Positions 33,313-41,612 of a stretch of 64,000 nt of DNA are shown piece after piece. The DNA is from a bacterium 1XD42-1 (lineage in GTDB: Bacteria; Bacillota; Clostridia; Oscillospirales; Ruminococcaceae): assembly GCA_003612625.1 (NCBI GenBank), contig RAZJ01000011.1, forward strand, positions 19,396 through 83,395, read 5' to 3'. The stretch's first letter is position 1; the number at the start of each line of letters is the position of its first letter. Under the pieces are notes generated by a model. The model was not told where the DNA came from. It saw only the letters and a program-made list of their open reading frames with translations, and did not search any database. A program made the translations under genes and the position numbers.

Positions 33313-34028
33313 GTCCTTTCCTCCGTCCTTTGCTGGTGTTGAAAAATAATCTGGCCCCCGTTTTCTGTGACCCGCTTGGCTTTAATCAGTTCCAGCAGGG
33401 CCAGAAAGGTTGCTACAATTTCCCCCCGGCCATCGCTTTCTTCAAAAAGCCCGATATAACTGTCTTTTCCCCTTTGGTACAGGCGTTTTAAAATATAAAT
33501 AATGCGGCTTTTTACGGAAACCATCCTGCGGGCCACAATCCCGGAAAATGCCTGGGCCGGAGGCGGAAGCTTCCGGCGACCCCGTCCAATGGCATCCTGA
33601 TAAGCATAATAAATTTTATAAGGGCTGTGCTGCAAAGTATAGGTCATGTCTACGGCTTCCAGCTTGGCAGGAGCCCGGACAAACCGGGAAAATCCCTTGC
33701 TTTGCCGGCCCAGCTCCATGGCAACCATCTTGCACACCTGGTATTCCAAAAGCTGTCCCTGCAGCTCCTGTTTCAGCTTGGCGCTTTCTTCCTCATGGCG
33801 GGGCAGCAGGGTAACGGTTTTCAGATAGACCAGCCGGGAAGCCATTTCCAAAAATTCGCTGGCAATTTCCAGATCCTGCTCCTGCATGGACTGGATAGCG
33901 GATAAATACTGCTCCAAAAGGTCAGAAATCTGAATGTCCCGGATATCCATTTTATGTTTTGCAATCAGATGCAGCAGCAGATCCAAAGGGCCTTCAAAAT
34001 CCCCGGCATGAAACGATAACTTTTCCAT
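33309..34028 (-). CDS. scpA: Segregation and condensation protein A (kleisin)
   Basis: A 239-residue kleisin that bridges SMC heads. The N-terminal 'FEGPLDLLLHLIAKHKMDIRDI' is diagnostic, followed by 'FLEMASRLVYLKTVTLLP'; the C-terminal winged helix ('GEIVATFLALLELIKAKRV') binds SMC. It sits four bases after the site-2 protease gene, whose product is unrelated. Confidence 0.96.
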   Translation of the reverse strand: MEKLSFHAGDFEGPLDLLLHLIAKHKMDIRDIQISDLLEQYLSAIQSMQEQDLEIASEFLEMASRLVYLKTVTLLPRHEEESAKLKQELQGQLLEYQVCKMVAMELGRQSKGFSRFVRAPAKLEAVDMTYTLQHSPYKIYYAYQDAIGRGRRKLPPPAQAFSGIVARRMVSVKSRIIYILKRLYQRGKDSYIGLFEESDGRGEIVATFLALLELIKAKRVTENGGQIIFQHQQRTEERT

Positions 34029-34032
34029 CCCG

Positions 34033-34683
34033 CTATCCTAAAAAAGAGGTCATCCGGTGGAACAGCAGATAAACGCCATCGGAAAGATAGCCAATAGGGG
34101 CGCTCAACCACCCGCTGAAGCAGGCTACCATGACAACAATAAAAATAATCTGGCGGTACTGTATGATTTTCCACGCGATGCGGGTGGGCAGGAAGCCTGC
34201 CAAAATAGAATAGCCGTCTAACGGGGGCAAAGGAAGCAAATTAAAGACTGCCAGGGCAATGTTTGTCCTTACCAAAAGCAGGAAAATGTCGATTAAAATT
34301 AAAAAAGATGTTTTTGTTGTAACCTCCATTGCGATGCCTGCTAAAATCAGCAGCTTTGCCACGGCCATCAGCACCAGCGCCAGCAAAAGGTTGGCAACGG
34401 GGCCAGCCGCCGCAGTCAGGGCCATTCCGGTTTTCTGGCTGCATTTGCGGAAACGGGAAGGATCGATAGGGACAGGCCGTGCCCATCCAAACCCTGTCAG
34501 CAGAATCAGCAGCCCTCCCATTGGGTCAATATGGAGGATAGGGTTCAGGTTCAAACGGCCCTGGTTCATTGCGGTATCATCCCCCAGTTTATAGGCCACC
34601 CATCCATGGGCAAATTCATGGATCGGCAGGGTGGTACAGACTACAATCAGCCGGGCAAATAATTTTAAAAGCAATCCCTGCAT
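34033..34683 (-). CDS. Site-2 protease family (M50) membrane metalloprotease
   Basis: A 216-residue polytopic membrane protein with the intramembrane zinc motif 'HEFAH' (22-26) and the second motif 'NLLPLPPLDGY', whose Asp completes the zinc site. It is a minimal S2P like those found beside scpA in many Clostridia; the substrate is unknown. ATG 34683 follows AGGAG by six bases. The longer frame reaching 35049 would run under rpmB on the other strand and is not used. Confidence 0.9.
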   Translation of the reverse strand: MQGLLLKLFARLIVVCTTLPIHEFAHGWVAYKLGDDTAMNQGRLNLNPILHIDPMGGLLILLTGFGWARPVPIDPSRFRKCSQKTGMALTAAAGPVANLLLALVLMAVAKLLILAGIAMEVTTKTSFLILIDIFLLLVRTNIALAVFNLLPLPPLDGYSILAGFLPTRIAWKIIQYRQIIFIVVMVACFSGWLSAPIGYLSDGVYLLFHRMTSFLG

Positions 34684-34825
34684 TTGTAACTCCTTTTTTA
34701 TTTCTCTCCCAAATGGAATGGTATATTTTTTGATTACCGTTACCATTATATCGGAAGGAAAGCCAAAATACAAGCGGTATCCCTGTCGAAACCCCTGGGA
34801 ATGGGAAAAAAATATCATAAAGCCC

Positions 34826-34854
34826 TTGCAATCCGGCGGGAGATCTGATAAAAT
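34826..34854 (+). promoter_or_regulatory. rpmB promoter
   Basis: -35 TTGCAA (34826-34831), 17 bases, extended -10 TGA-TAAAAT (34849-34854). Confidence 0.75.
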
Positions 34855-34912
34855 ACAAATGTTAGCCTCGTAAGAGACCAATTCCAATTCCATTATAGAG
34901 GAGGTGCAGACA

Positions 34913-35101
34913 ATGGCAAAATGCGATATCTGCGGAAAAGGCGTTACGTTCGGGATTAAGGTTTCCCACTCCCACCGTCGGTCCAACCGCGCTTGGAAAC
35001 CCAACGTACAGCGCGTTAAGGCAATCGTAGACGGTTCTCCCCGCCACATCTACGCCTGCACCCGCTGCCTGCGTTCTGATAAAGTGCAGCGCGCACTGTA
35101 A
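34913..35101 (+). CDS. rpmB: 50S ribosomal protein L28
   Basis: A 62-residue ribosomal protein of the large subunit. It carries two CxxC pairs ('CDIC', 'CTRC') forming a zinc ribbon, so it is the zinc-containing L28 type. ATG 34913 follows GAGGAGG. It is monocistronic between its own promoter and a small terminator. Confidence 0.97.
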   Translation: MAKCDICGKGVTFGIKVSHSHRRSNRAWKPNVQRVKAIVDGSPRHIYACTRCLRSDKVQRAL

Positions 35102-35130
35102 GGTATAAGGGCATCCAGAAAAGCAAAATG

Positions 35131-35155
35131 ACCTCCCAGTACGGGGGGTTTTTTG
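35131..35155 (+). terminator. rpmB terminator
   Basis: A 7-bp stem ACCTCCC / GGGGGGT (one G-U pair) followed by TTTTTTGTTTT. Confidence 0.75.
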
Positions 35156-35193
35156 TTTTCCCCAGGCAGGTTCTAAATCGTTGTGAGGGTGGT

Positions 35194-36534
35194 ATGATGC
35201 AAAAAGATTTAACCCAAGGCAATATCTTAAAAACGTTAATTGGATTTTCCATTCCGTACTTAATTTCCTGCTTTCTCCAAACTTTTTACGGCCTTACCGA
35301 TTTATTTGTTGCGGGCAGGTTCAACCATGCCGAAGTGATTTCTGCCGTATCCATTGGCAGTCAGGTGATGCATATGCTTACGGTTATGATTGTAGGGCTT
35401 GCTATGGGCTCCACCGTACTGATCAGCAACGCGGTAGGCGCAAAAGATTCCCGGAAAACGGCGGAAGGTATCGGGAATACGGTTTCTTTATTTTTGCTGT
35501 TTTCTGTTTTTGCAACCCTGTTGCTTCTTTTCTGTACGGATCAAATCATAACCCTGGTGGCTGCCCCTCCGGAATCCCTTCAGCAGACAAAATATTATCT
35601 TTTAATTTGCTTTGCCGGAGTCCCTTTCATTACGGCATATAATATTATCAGCGGCATATTCCGCGGCTTAGGGGATTCCAAAAGCCCTTTATATTTTGTA
35701 GCGGCAGCCGGGGTTATCAATATCCTGCTGGACTTTCTGCTTATTGGAGGGTTCCGGATGCAGGCCCCCGGTGCGGCTTTAGCCACTGTGCTGGCCCAGG
35801 CTGCCAGTGTATTTCTTGCTTTGTTTACCCTGCGCAGGCGCAGTTTGGGGGTATCCCTCACCAGACAGGATTTCCGGTTCCATTCCAAAACCCTGTCTGC
35901 CATTTTGAAAGTAGGGATTCCTGTTTCCTTGCAGGACGGGCTGATCCAGGTTTCTTTCCTGGCCATTACCGCGATTGCCAACAGCCGGGGAGTTGCCACT
36001 GCCGCTGCCGTTGGCATTGTGGAAAAAATTATCAGCTTCCTGTTTTTGGTCCCTTCAGCCATGCTTTCTTCTGTTTCTGTTATGACAGCCCAAAGCCTGG
36101 GCGCCGGCCAGCATGACAGAGGGAAATCCGCTTTATTTTACGGCATCCGGATTTGTGTTTTATTTGGCATATTTGCCGCGCTGGTCTGCCAGTTTGCCGC
36201 AGAACCCATACTGGGAATTTTCGCCCATAAAGAAGCTGGCGTGATCGTTCTAGGAAGCCAGTATTTACGGGCTTATGTCTGGGACTGCGTATTCGCGGGC
36301 ATCCATTTCTGTTTCAGCGGCTATTTTTGCGCTTATGGGAAATCTATGCTTTCTTTCCTGCAAAACCTGATTTCGATTATCCTGATCCGGGTTCCCGGTG
36401 CTTATTTTGCCTCTAAATTTTTTCCGGATACGTTATACCCCATGGGGCTTGCCCCGCCGGTTGGCTCTTTTTTATCGGCCCTGATTTGCATTGGCATGTA
36501 TTTATGGCTCCGGAAATCCATCAAAAGTGAATAA
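35194..36534 (+). CDS. MATE family efflux transporter
   Basis: A 446-residue exporter with 12 predicted membrane segments in two halves, typical of cation-coupled multidrug/toxin extrusion proteins. The N-half starts 'DLTQGNILKTLIGFSIPYL' and contains 'GLTDLFVAGRF' and the conserved 'SNAVGAKD' loop. It is of the DinF/NorM-like clostridial group; the substrate is unknown. ATG 35194 or 35197 follows GAGGGTG; upstream codons overlap the rpmB terminator. Confidence 0.9.
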   Translation: MMQKDLTQGNILKTLIGFSIPYLISCFLQTFYGLTDLFVAGRFNHAEVISAVSIGSQVMHMLTVMIVGLAMGSTVLISNAVGAKDSRKTAEGIGNTVSLFLLFSVFATLLLLFCTDQIITLVAAPPESLQQTKYYLLICFAGVPFITAYNIISGIFRGLGDSKSPLYFVAAAGVINILLDFLLIGGFRMQAPGAALATVLAQAASVFLALFTLRRRSLGVSLTRQDFRFHSKTLSAILKVGIPVSLQDGLIQVSFLAITAIANSRGVATAAAVGIVEKIISFLFLVPSAMLSSVSVMTAQSLGAGQHDRGKSALFYGIRICVLFGIFAALVCQFAAEPILGIFAHKEAGVIVLGSQYLRAYVWDCVFAGIHFCFSGYFCAYGKSMLSFLQNLISIILIRVPGAYFASKFFPDTLYPMGLAPPVGSFLSALICIGMYLWLRKSIKSE

Positions 36535-36544
36535 TATTGTAAAA

Positions 36545-36590
36545 AATCCTCTTGGAAACGTCAAAGCTTTTCCCAAGGGGATTCTTTTTT
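36545..36590 (+). terminator. Terminator after the MATE gene
   Basis: An 11-bp stem, AATCCTCTTGG / CCAAGGGGATT, with a T7 tail. Confidence 0.8.
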
Positions 36591-36641
36591 TCTAAAAACG
36601 GACATATATTGTGGTAGCAAAAGGAAGGAGAGGGTCATATT

Positions 36642-38168
36642 ATGGAGCTTACTTTATCCAAACAGCCGGTCAGCGTTATGGAAACGCTGTATGATGGCGT
36701 TGTGGAACAGCCTTTGGAATGCGATGTCCTTTTACCGGATCATTGCCCGGATATCCAGAAAATTTTACGGTGCGAAGTAACTTTAGCATTGCTTTCCTGG
36801 AATATCCAGGGAGAACGGGCAACTTTAGACGGCATTGCAGCAGCACATCTCTATTATACAGATGAACAGGGAATTTTACGCCATGCGGAATATAAAATTC
36901 CTTATTCCAAAACCCTGGAACTGCGTTCCGAGCCTGTGAAGCCTGCGGTGGATATTACCCAGTCGGTAGATTATTTTAACTGCCGGGCTGTCAGCCCAAG
37001 GCGGCTGGATATGCGGGGCGCCGCCAGTATTCATTGCCGGGTGATCGGGCAGAATGAAGAACAAGTGGTTTGCGGTGCTCAGGGCATGGGGGCGCAGCTC
37101 CGTCAGGAAACCGTAGATATGGTACATTTGCTGCCCAGCTCCCCCAGCCGGACAGATCTCCATGAAGAAGCGGAACTGGGTTACGGAAAGCCGCCGATTG
37201 GAGAAGTCATCCGCCTGTCAGCCAGTGCGAGGGTTACGGATTATAAAGTGGTGCCGGGGAAAATCGTTTTAAAAGGGGAAGCAACCGTTCATATCCTTTA
37301 CCGCTGTGATGAAGATGAAACCCTTTTGGAAACCATGGAATATACCCTTCCTGTAAGTCAGGTTGTAGATGTGGATGGACTGGATGAAGACTGCGACTGC
37401 ACCGTCTGGTATGAAATCTGCGATGCCGCCGCCCAGCCCAAACGAAGTGACACCGGGGAAAATACATTACTGGCTTTGGATGTTTCCTTAAATGCAATGG
37501 CACAGATTTGCAAGCGGACCCCTTTAGAAGCAGCCTGCGACTGTTATTCCACAGAATATGAATGCCGCCAGGAACAAAAGCAAATCCCGTTTCTGGAAGC
37601 CCTGGGGCCTGTATCAGAGCCTTACACGGTAAAAGAAACCATGGATGCAGGCAGTGTCAAGGCTGTTGTAGATGTCTGGTGTGTATCGGGGCCTGTTACA
37701 ACCCACAATGAAGCGGATGCCGTTACCGTATCCGGGAAGCTGTTGTTCTGTATGCTGGCCCGGAACCAGGACGGGGAATTATTTTACAGTGAGCAGCCAA
37801 AAGAATATACCAAAAAGCTTGCCCTGCCCCGGACCTGCGACAATGTGCAATTTTCCCCCAGGACCCAGGCTGACGGCGCCAGCTACACCATGAGCGGCCC
37901 CCAAATTGAAATCCGCTGTAATGTACAGATTTCCGGGGAGATGTACGGCCGGCGGAATAAACAGCTTTTATGCGGGATTGAAATTGATCCTTCCCGGAAA
38001 AAAGAACGCAGCAACAATATGTTATATCTTTATTTTACTGCCGGACAGGAATCCCTTTGGGATGTAGCAAAGCGGTACAATACTTCCGTCGAAGCAATCC
38101 AAAAATGCAATGCCGCAGAAAACCTGGCTTCCGGAGAAAAAAATATGCTGTTAATCCCAATGCAATAA
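36642..38168 (+). CDS. sipL: SipL-like spore morphogenesis protein (DUF3794 repeats + LysM)
   Basis: A 508-residue protein with DUF3794 units in the first ~440 residues (for example 'VLLPDHCPDIQKIL', and the later 'IRLSASARVTDYKVVPGKIVLKGEATVHILY' read in two parts). It ends in a C-terminal LysM domain (about 460-507, 'SLWDVAKRYNTSVEAIQKCN'). This is the architecture of SipL, which in Clostridioides difficile binds SpoIVA through its LysM domain to anchor the coat to the forespore. The gene immediately downstream is spoIVA, 20 bases away, supporting the assignment. The start follows a GGAAGGAGAGG ribosome-binding site. Confidence 0.88.
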   Translation: MELTLSKQPVSVMETLYDGVVEQPLECDVLLPDHCPDIQKILRCEVTLALLSWNIQGERATLDGIAAAHLYYTDEQGILRHAEYKIPYSKTLELRSEPVKPAVDITQSVDYFNCRAVSPRRLDMRGAASIHCRVIGQNEEQVVCGAQGMGAQLRQETVDMVHLLPSSPSRTDLHEEAELGYGKPPIGEVIRLSASARVTDYKVVPGKIVLKGEATVHILYRCDEDETLLETMEYTLPVSQVVDVDGLDEDCDCTVWYEICDAAAQPKRSDTGENTLLALDVSLNAMAQICKRTPLEAACDCYSTEYECRQEQKQIPFLEALGPVSEPYTVKETMDAGSVKAVVDVWCVSGPVTTHNEADAVTVSGKLLFCMLARNQDGELFYSEQPKEYTKKLALPRTCDNVQFSPRTQADGASYTMSGPQIEIRCNVQISGEMYGRRNKQLLCGIEIDPSRKKERSNNMLYLYFTAGQESLWDVAKRYNTSVEAIQKCNAAENLASGEKNMLLIPMQ

Positions 38169-38188
38169 TGACAGGAGGGGGAAAAGCG

Positions 38189-39559
38189 ATGGATACACAG
38201 GCACTTTACCAAAGTATTGCCCGCCGTACAGGAGGCGATATTTATATTGGCGTAGTAGGGCCAGTCCGAACAGGAAAATCTACTTTTATCAAACGGTTTA
38301 TGGAAACCTTAGTGATCCCGAATATTTCCAGCGAATTTGCCAAGGAACGGGCTACGGATGAACTGCCCCAGTCTGCGGCAGGCCGTACCATTATGACAAC
38401 CGAACCAAAATTCATCCCGGAGGACGCGGTTAAAATTGCCGTTGCAGAAAATACCTCTTTAAATGTCCGGATGATCGATTGTGTGGGATTTATTGTACCC
38501 AGCTCTTTAGGCTATATTGAGGATGAACAGCCCCGGATGGTGATGACGCCCTGGTTTGAAAAGGAAATCCCTTTTAATATGGCGGCGGAAATCGGCACAC
38601 AAAAGGTTATTACAGAGCACAGCACTATTGGCTTAGTGGTAACAACAGATGGCAGTATCAGTGACATTCCCCGGGAAGAATATGAAGAAGCGGAACAAAG
38701 AGTCATTTCGGAACTGCGTAAAATCAATAAACCCTTTGTCATCCTGCTGAACTGTACCAATCCCGCCTCCCAGCAGGCCCTGCTATTGCGGCAGGGGCTT
38801 CAGGAACGGTATCAGGTGCCTGTTGTTGCTGTAAACTGTTTGGAACTGGAAGAAAGGGATATTCGGGAAATTTTAGCGGATGTATTGTTCCAGTTCCCGG
38901 TCCGGGAAGTCGCTTTGGAGCTGCCTGGATGGATCTGCGCTTTGTCACCGGATCACTGGTTAAAAAGTGCTTTGTATGATGCCATACGGGATTGTGGAAG
39001 GGACATTGGCTGTATTGGGCAGCTAAAAGATAAAATTATTTCTTTGCAGGAATGTGAATATGTAGACCGGATGGATCTGGATTCCATAGACTTAGGCAGC
39101 GGCAGTGCAAAAGCCAGGCTGACTGCTAAAAATAATTTATTCTATCAAATCCTTGGAGAAGAAACCGGACTGGATATTCCGGATGAATCCGCATTGCTGC
39201 CCTGCATGGTAGAACTGGCAGCAATGAAAAAAGAATATGATAAAGTAAAATGTGCTTTGGATGAAGTTGCCGCCACCGGGTATGGAATTGTAATGCCTTC
39301 TTTGGAGGAGCTTAGTCTGGAAGAACCGGAAATTATTAAACAAGGCGGCCGGTATGGCGTCCGTTTAAAAGCTTCTGCCCCTTCCATACATATGATGGCT
39401 GCAAACATTACTACCGAAGTCAATCCCATTGTAGGTTCCCCTAATACATTATATACACAACAAATCAGAAATAGTCCTCTTCTTTTCTGTTTTTTCTGTA
39501 TGTATGCTTTGAAATCAAATGATAGCAAAATTTTCTGTAAAACGGTTGCAAAAATATAA
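38189..39559 (+). CDS. spoIVA: SpoIVA coat ATPase with its conserved C-terminus replaced
   Basis: A 456-residue SpoIVA, the ATP-hydrolysing protein that polymerises on the forespore surface as the coat base. Walker A 'GPVRTGKST' (near residue 25) and the conserved middle ('MIDCVGFIVPSSLGY', 'TTDGSISDIPREEY', 'VVAVNCLELEERDI') are intact. The homology ends after 'TEVNPIVGS' (~residue 418). The remaining ~39 residues are hydrophobic, Cys-rich and unrelated to SpoIVA, encoded by AT-rich DNA. The usual family continues ~60 residues to a conserved end needed for membrane anchoring through SpoVM. ATG 38189 follows GGAGGGGG. The gene is probably non-functional or altered. Confidence 0.85.
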   Translation: MDTQALYQSIARRTGGDIYIGVVGPVRTGKSTFIKRFMETLVIPNISSEFAKERATDELPQSAAGRTIMTTEPKFIPEDAVKIAVAENTSLNVRMIDCVGFIVPSSLGYIEDEQPRMVMTPWFEKEIPFNMAAEIGTQKVITEHSTIGLVVTTDGSISDIPREEYEEAEQRVISELRKINKPFVILLNCTNPASQQALLLRQGLQERYQVPVVAVNCLELEERDIREILADVLFQFPVREVALELPGWICALSPDHWLKSALYDAIRDCGRDIGCIGQLKDKIISLQECEYVDRMDLDSIDLGSGSAKARLTAKNNLFYQILGEETGLDIPDESALLPCMVELAAMKKEYDKVKCALDEVAATGYGIVMPSLEELSLEEPEIIKQGGRYGVRLKASAPSIHMMAANITTEVNPIVGSPNTLYTQQIRNSPLLFCFFCMYALKSNDSKIFCKTVAKI

Positions 39560-39599
39560 AAAAGATAGTAAAATAGTTATTGACCAACGGTCAATAACT
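39546..39599 (+). promoter_or_regulatory. Promoter and TetR operator of the MFS cassette
   Basis: -35 TTGCAA (39546-39551), 17 bases, -10 TAAAAT (39569-39574). Immediately after it is a perfect palindrome, AGTTATTGACC-AAC-GGTCAATAACT (39575-39599), covering the start site: a classic autoregulatory TetR operator. Confidence 0.88.
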
Positions 39600-39620
39600 G
39601 CAAAGGAGGGAAGATAAGAA

Positions 39621-40277
39621 TTGGCACGGCCAGTGAAAAAAACACCAGAACAATGGAAACAGGAAATTTTAAATGCTGCACAAAACCTGTTTGCTTCAAA
39701 GGGATATCAGGAAACTTCTGTTTCCGACATTATGAATATGGCCGGAGGCGCAAAAGGAATGTTTTACTATTGTTTCCAAAGCAAAGAGGAAGTTATGTAC
39801 GCATTAGGGAACCAGCTCTTTTTTGAAAACAATCCTTTTGAAGCAATCAAAAAACGGAAAGACTTAAATGGCTTGCAAAAAATCAAGGCATTGCTTGTAT
39901 TAAACCAGTCAGACACAAAACGCCATAATCTTAATATGCAGGCAATTCCGATTTTGAAAGATCCCCATATTTTAGCGGCAGCGATAAAAGAAAACAGACG
40001 TGTGCTAACGCCCTTATGGTTAGAACTGTTAGAAGAAGGGAAAAAAGATGGTTCTATTCAAACAGAATATACCAAAGAATTATCCGAGCTTCTGCCGCTT
40101 ATCAACTTTTGGCTTCTGCCATCGGTATTTCCTGCAACCGAGGAAGAATTACACCATAAATACCGTTTTGTAATGGAAGTATTGAAGCATATGGGATTGC
40201 CGCTTCTTGATGATGATATACTGTCCTTTACAGAAAAATTCATCACCGATATTTCAGAAAAAGGGGGAAAAGAGTGA
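39621..40277 (+). CDS. TetR-family regulator
   Basis: A 218-residue repressor. The N-terminal helix-turn-helix includes 'ILNAAQNLFASKGYQETSVSDIMNMAG' read in two parts (about 15-42), followed by 'GMFYYCFQSKEEV', typical TetR. The ligand domain is divergent. TTG start with AGGAGGG ten bases before it. It sits behind a perfect palindromic operator and is translationally coupled to the efflux gene, so it probably senses the exported compound. The base composition is more AT-rich than the core, like the whole 39.44-41.58 kb segment. Confidence 0.92.
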   Translation: MARPVKKTPEQWKQEILNAAQNLFASKGYQETSVSDIMNMAGGAKGMFYYCFQSKEEVMYALGNQLFFENNPFEAIKKRKDLNGLQKIKALLVLNQSDTKRHNLNMQAIPILKDPHILAAAIKENRRVLTPLWLELLEEGKKDGSIQTEYTKELSELLPLINFWLLPSVFPATEEELHHKYRFVMEVLKHMGLPLLDDDILSFTEKFITDISEKGGKE

Positions 40278-41530
40278 TGACACAGAAGCTTTTCACCTCC
40301 AATTTTGTACTTCTTATTTTAGGGCAGCTGACATCCCTGTTTGGAAACTTTATTTTGAAACTTGCATTGTCTATGTATGTATTGGAAGCAACCGGTTCCG
40401 CTGCCATATTTGCAGGTATTTTATCTGCCGCGACAATCCCAACGATTCTTTTTTCGCCATTAGGCGGTATTCTTGCAGACAGGGCAAACAGGCGGAATAT
40501 TATGGTTGCATTAGATACTTTAACCGGCATTTCTGTTTTATGTACAACGCTCCTTTTATCTGAAAAAAATGATCTGATTGCAATCAGTGTACTTCTTATC
40601 ATACTTTCTATTTTGGGAGCTTTTGAAACGCCTACCGTACAAGCGTGTATTCCTACCATGTTAGAGGGCGAAAATATAATGAAAGGAAATGCTGTTGTAA
40701 ATCAAATAGCATCCCTGTCTTATTTGACCGCCCCAATGTTAGGCAGCATATTATATGCCGCGTTTGGTTTAAAGCCGGTTATGTATGCAAGTGCAGGCTG
40801 TTTCTTTGTTACTGCGCTGTTTGAATGTTTTATAAAGATCAGTTACCAGCCTTTACAAAGAAACGGCGGTATTTTTTCAGTTGTTAAACAGGATTTTCTG
40901 GCAAGTATGCAGTATATTTCAAAAAAACAAGCCAGCATCTCAAAAATGTTATTTTTGACTGCATTTTCGAGATTTTTTGTAATGGGTATTATCATCGTCG
41001 GGCTGCCTTATATTGTGCGTACGATTCTAGGGTTAAATGCACAATATTACGGCGCCGCAGAAAGTGCGTTAGCCATCGCTACCATTTTAGGAAGCATAGC
41101 CGCCGGACTCCTCACAAAAAAATTAAAAATACATCAGTTATCTCTGATACTTGCTTCCCTTGGCATTTTTATCATTCCTGCCGGAATTGCGTTCCTTCTC
41201 CCAGTCAATCCCGTTCTGAAATATGCTATTATCCTTGTTTCATTTTGCAGTATGCAAATTATAATCAGTATTTTTTCGATTTTTGGCGTTTCCCTAATAC
41301 AGCAAAGAACGCCTGATTATTTAATCGGTAAAGTTATGGCTTATACATCTGCCATTACATTATGTGTCCAGCCAATCGGACAAATTGTATATGGATTCCT
41401 TTTTGACCGATTCAGCCATGTTGTTTATTGGGTTTTCATTCCCACAGGACTGATGGTCTGTACCGTTGGATTGTGTTCCATTCATTTTTTTGGAAGAATG
41501 GAAAAAGAACAAAATGAAACAATCAAGTGA
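40277..41530 (+). CDS. MFS efflux transporter
   Basis: A 417-residue major-facilitator exporter with 12 membrane segments. The N-terminal 'LGQLTSLFGNFILKLALSMY' and 'GGILADRANRRNIM' loop between helices 2 and 3 match the MefA/EntS-like drug-efflux group. The substrate is unknown; a macrolide, siderophore or bacteriocin-like compound is possible. ATG 40277 overlaps the TetR stop (TGATG), so the two are coupled. A strong terminator follows at once. Confidence 0.88.
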   Translation: MTQKLFTSNFVLLILGQLTSLFGNFILKLALSMYVLEATGSAAIFAGILSAATIPTILFSPLGGILADRANRRNIMVALDTLTGISVLCTTLLLSEKNDLIAISVLLIILSILGAFETPTVQACIPTMLEGENIMKGNAVVNQIASLSYLTAPMLGSILYAAFGLKPVMYASAGCFFVTALFECFIKISYQPLQRNGGIFSVVKQDFLASMQYISKKQASISKMLFLTAFSRFFVMGIIIVGLPYIVRTILGLNAQYYGAAESALAIATILGSIAAGLLTKKLKIHQLSLILASLGIFIIPAGIAFLLPVNPVLKYAIILVSFCSMQIIISIFSIFGVSLIQQRTPDYLIGKVMAYTSAITLCVQPIGQIVYGFLFDRFSHVVYWVFIPTGLMVCTVGLCSIHFFGRMEKEQNETIK

Positions 41531-41577
41531 CAGAACCGGGAGAAACCCTTTATTGGGCTTCTCCCGGTTCTGTTTTT
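41531..41577 (+). terminator. Terminator of the TetR-MFS cassette
   Basis: A perfect 13-bp stem, CAGAACCGGGAGA / TCTCCCGGTTCTG, followed by TTTTT. Confidence 0.9.
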
Positions 41578-41612
41578 ATCTATGGAGGAATCAAATGAAC
41601 AAGTTTTACTTT

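Noticed and set aside
34684..35049. Long N-terminal extension of the site-2 protease frame
   Set aside because: It runs antisense through rpmB and its promoter, and a good ribosome-binding site precedes ATG 34683.
36595..36615. Possible sigma-E promoter before sipL (CATATATT)
   Set aside because: Only a -10-like word is present; no matching -35 at the right distance.
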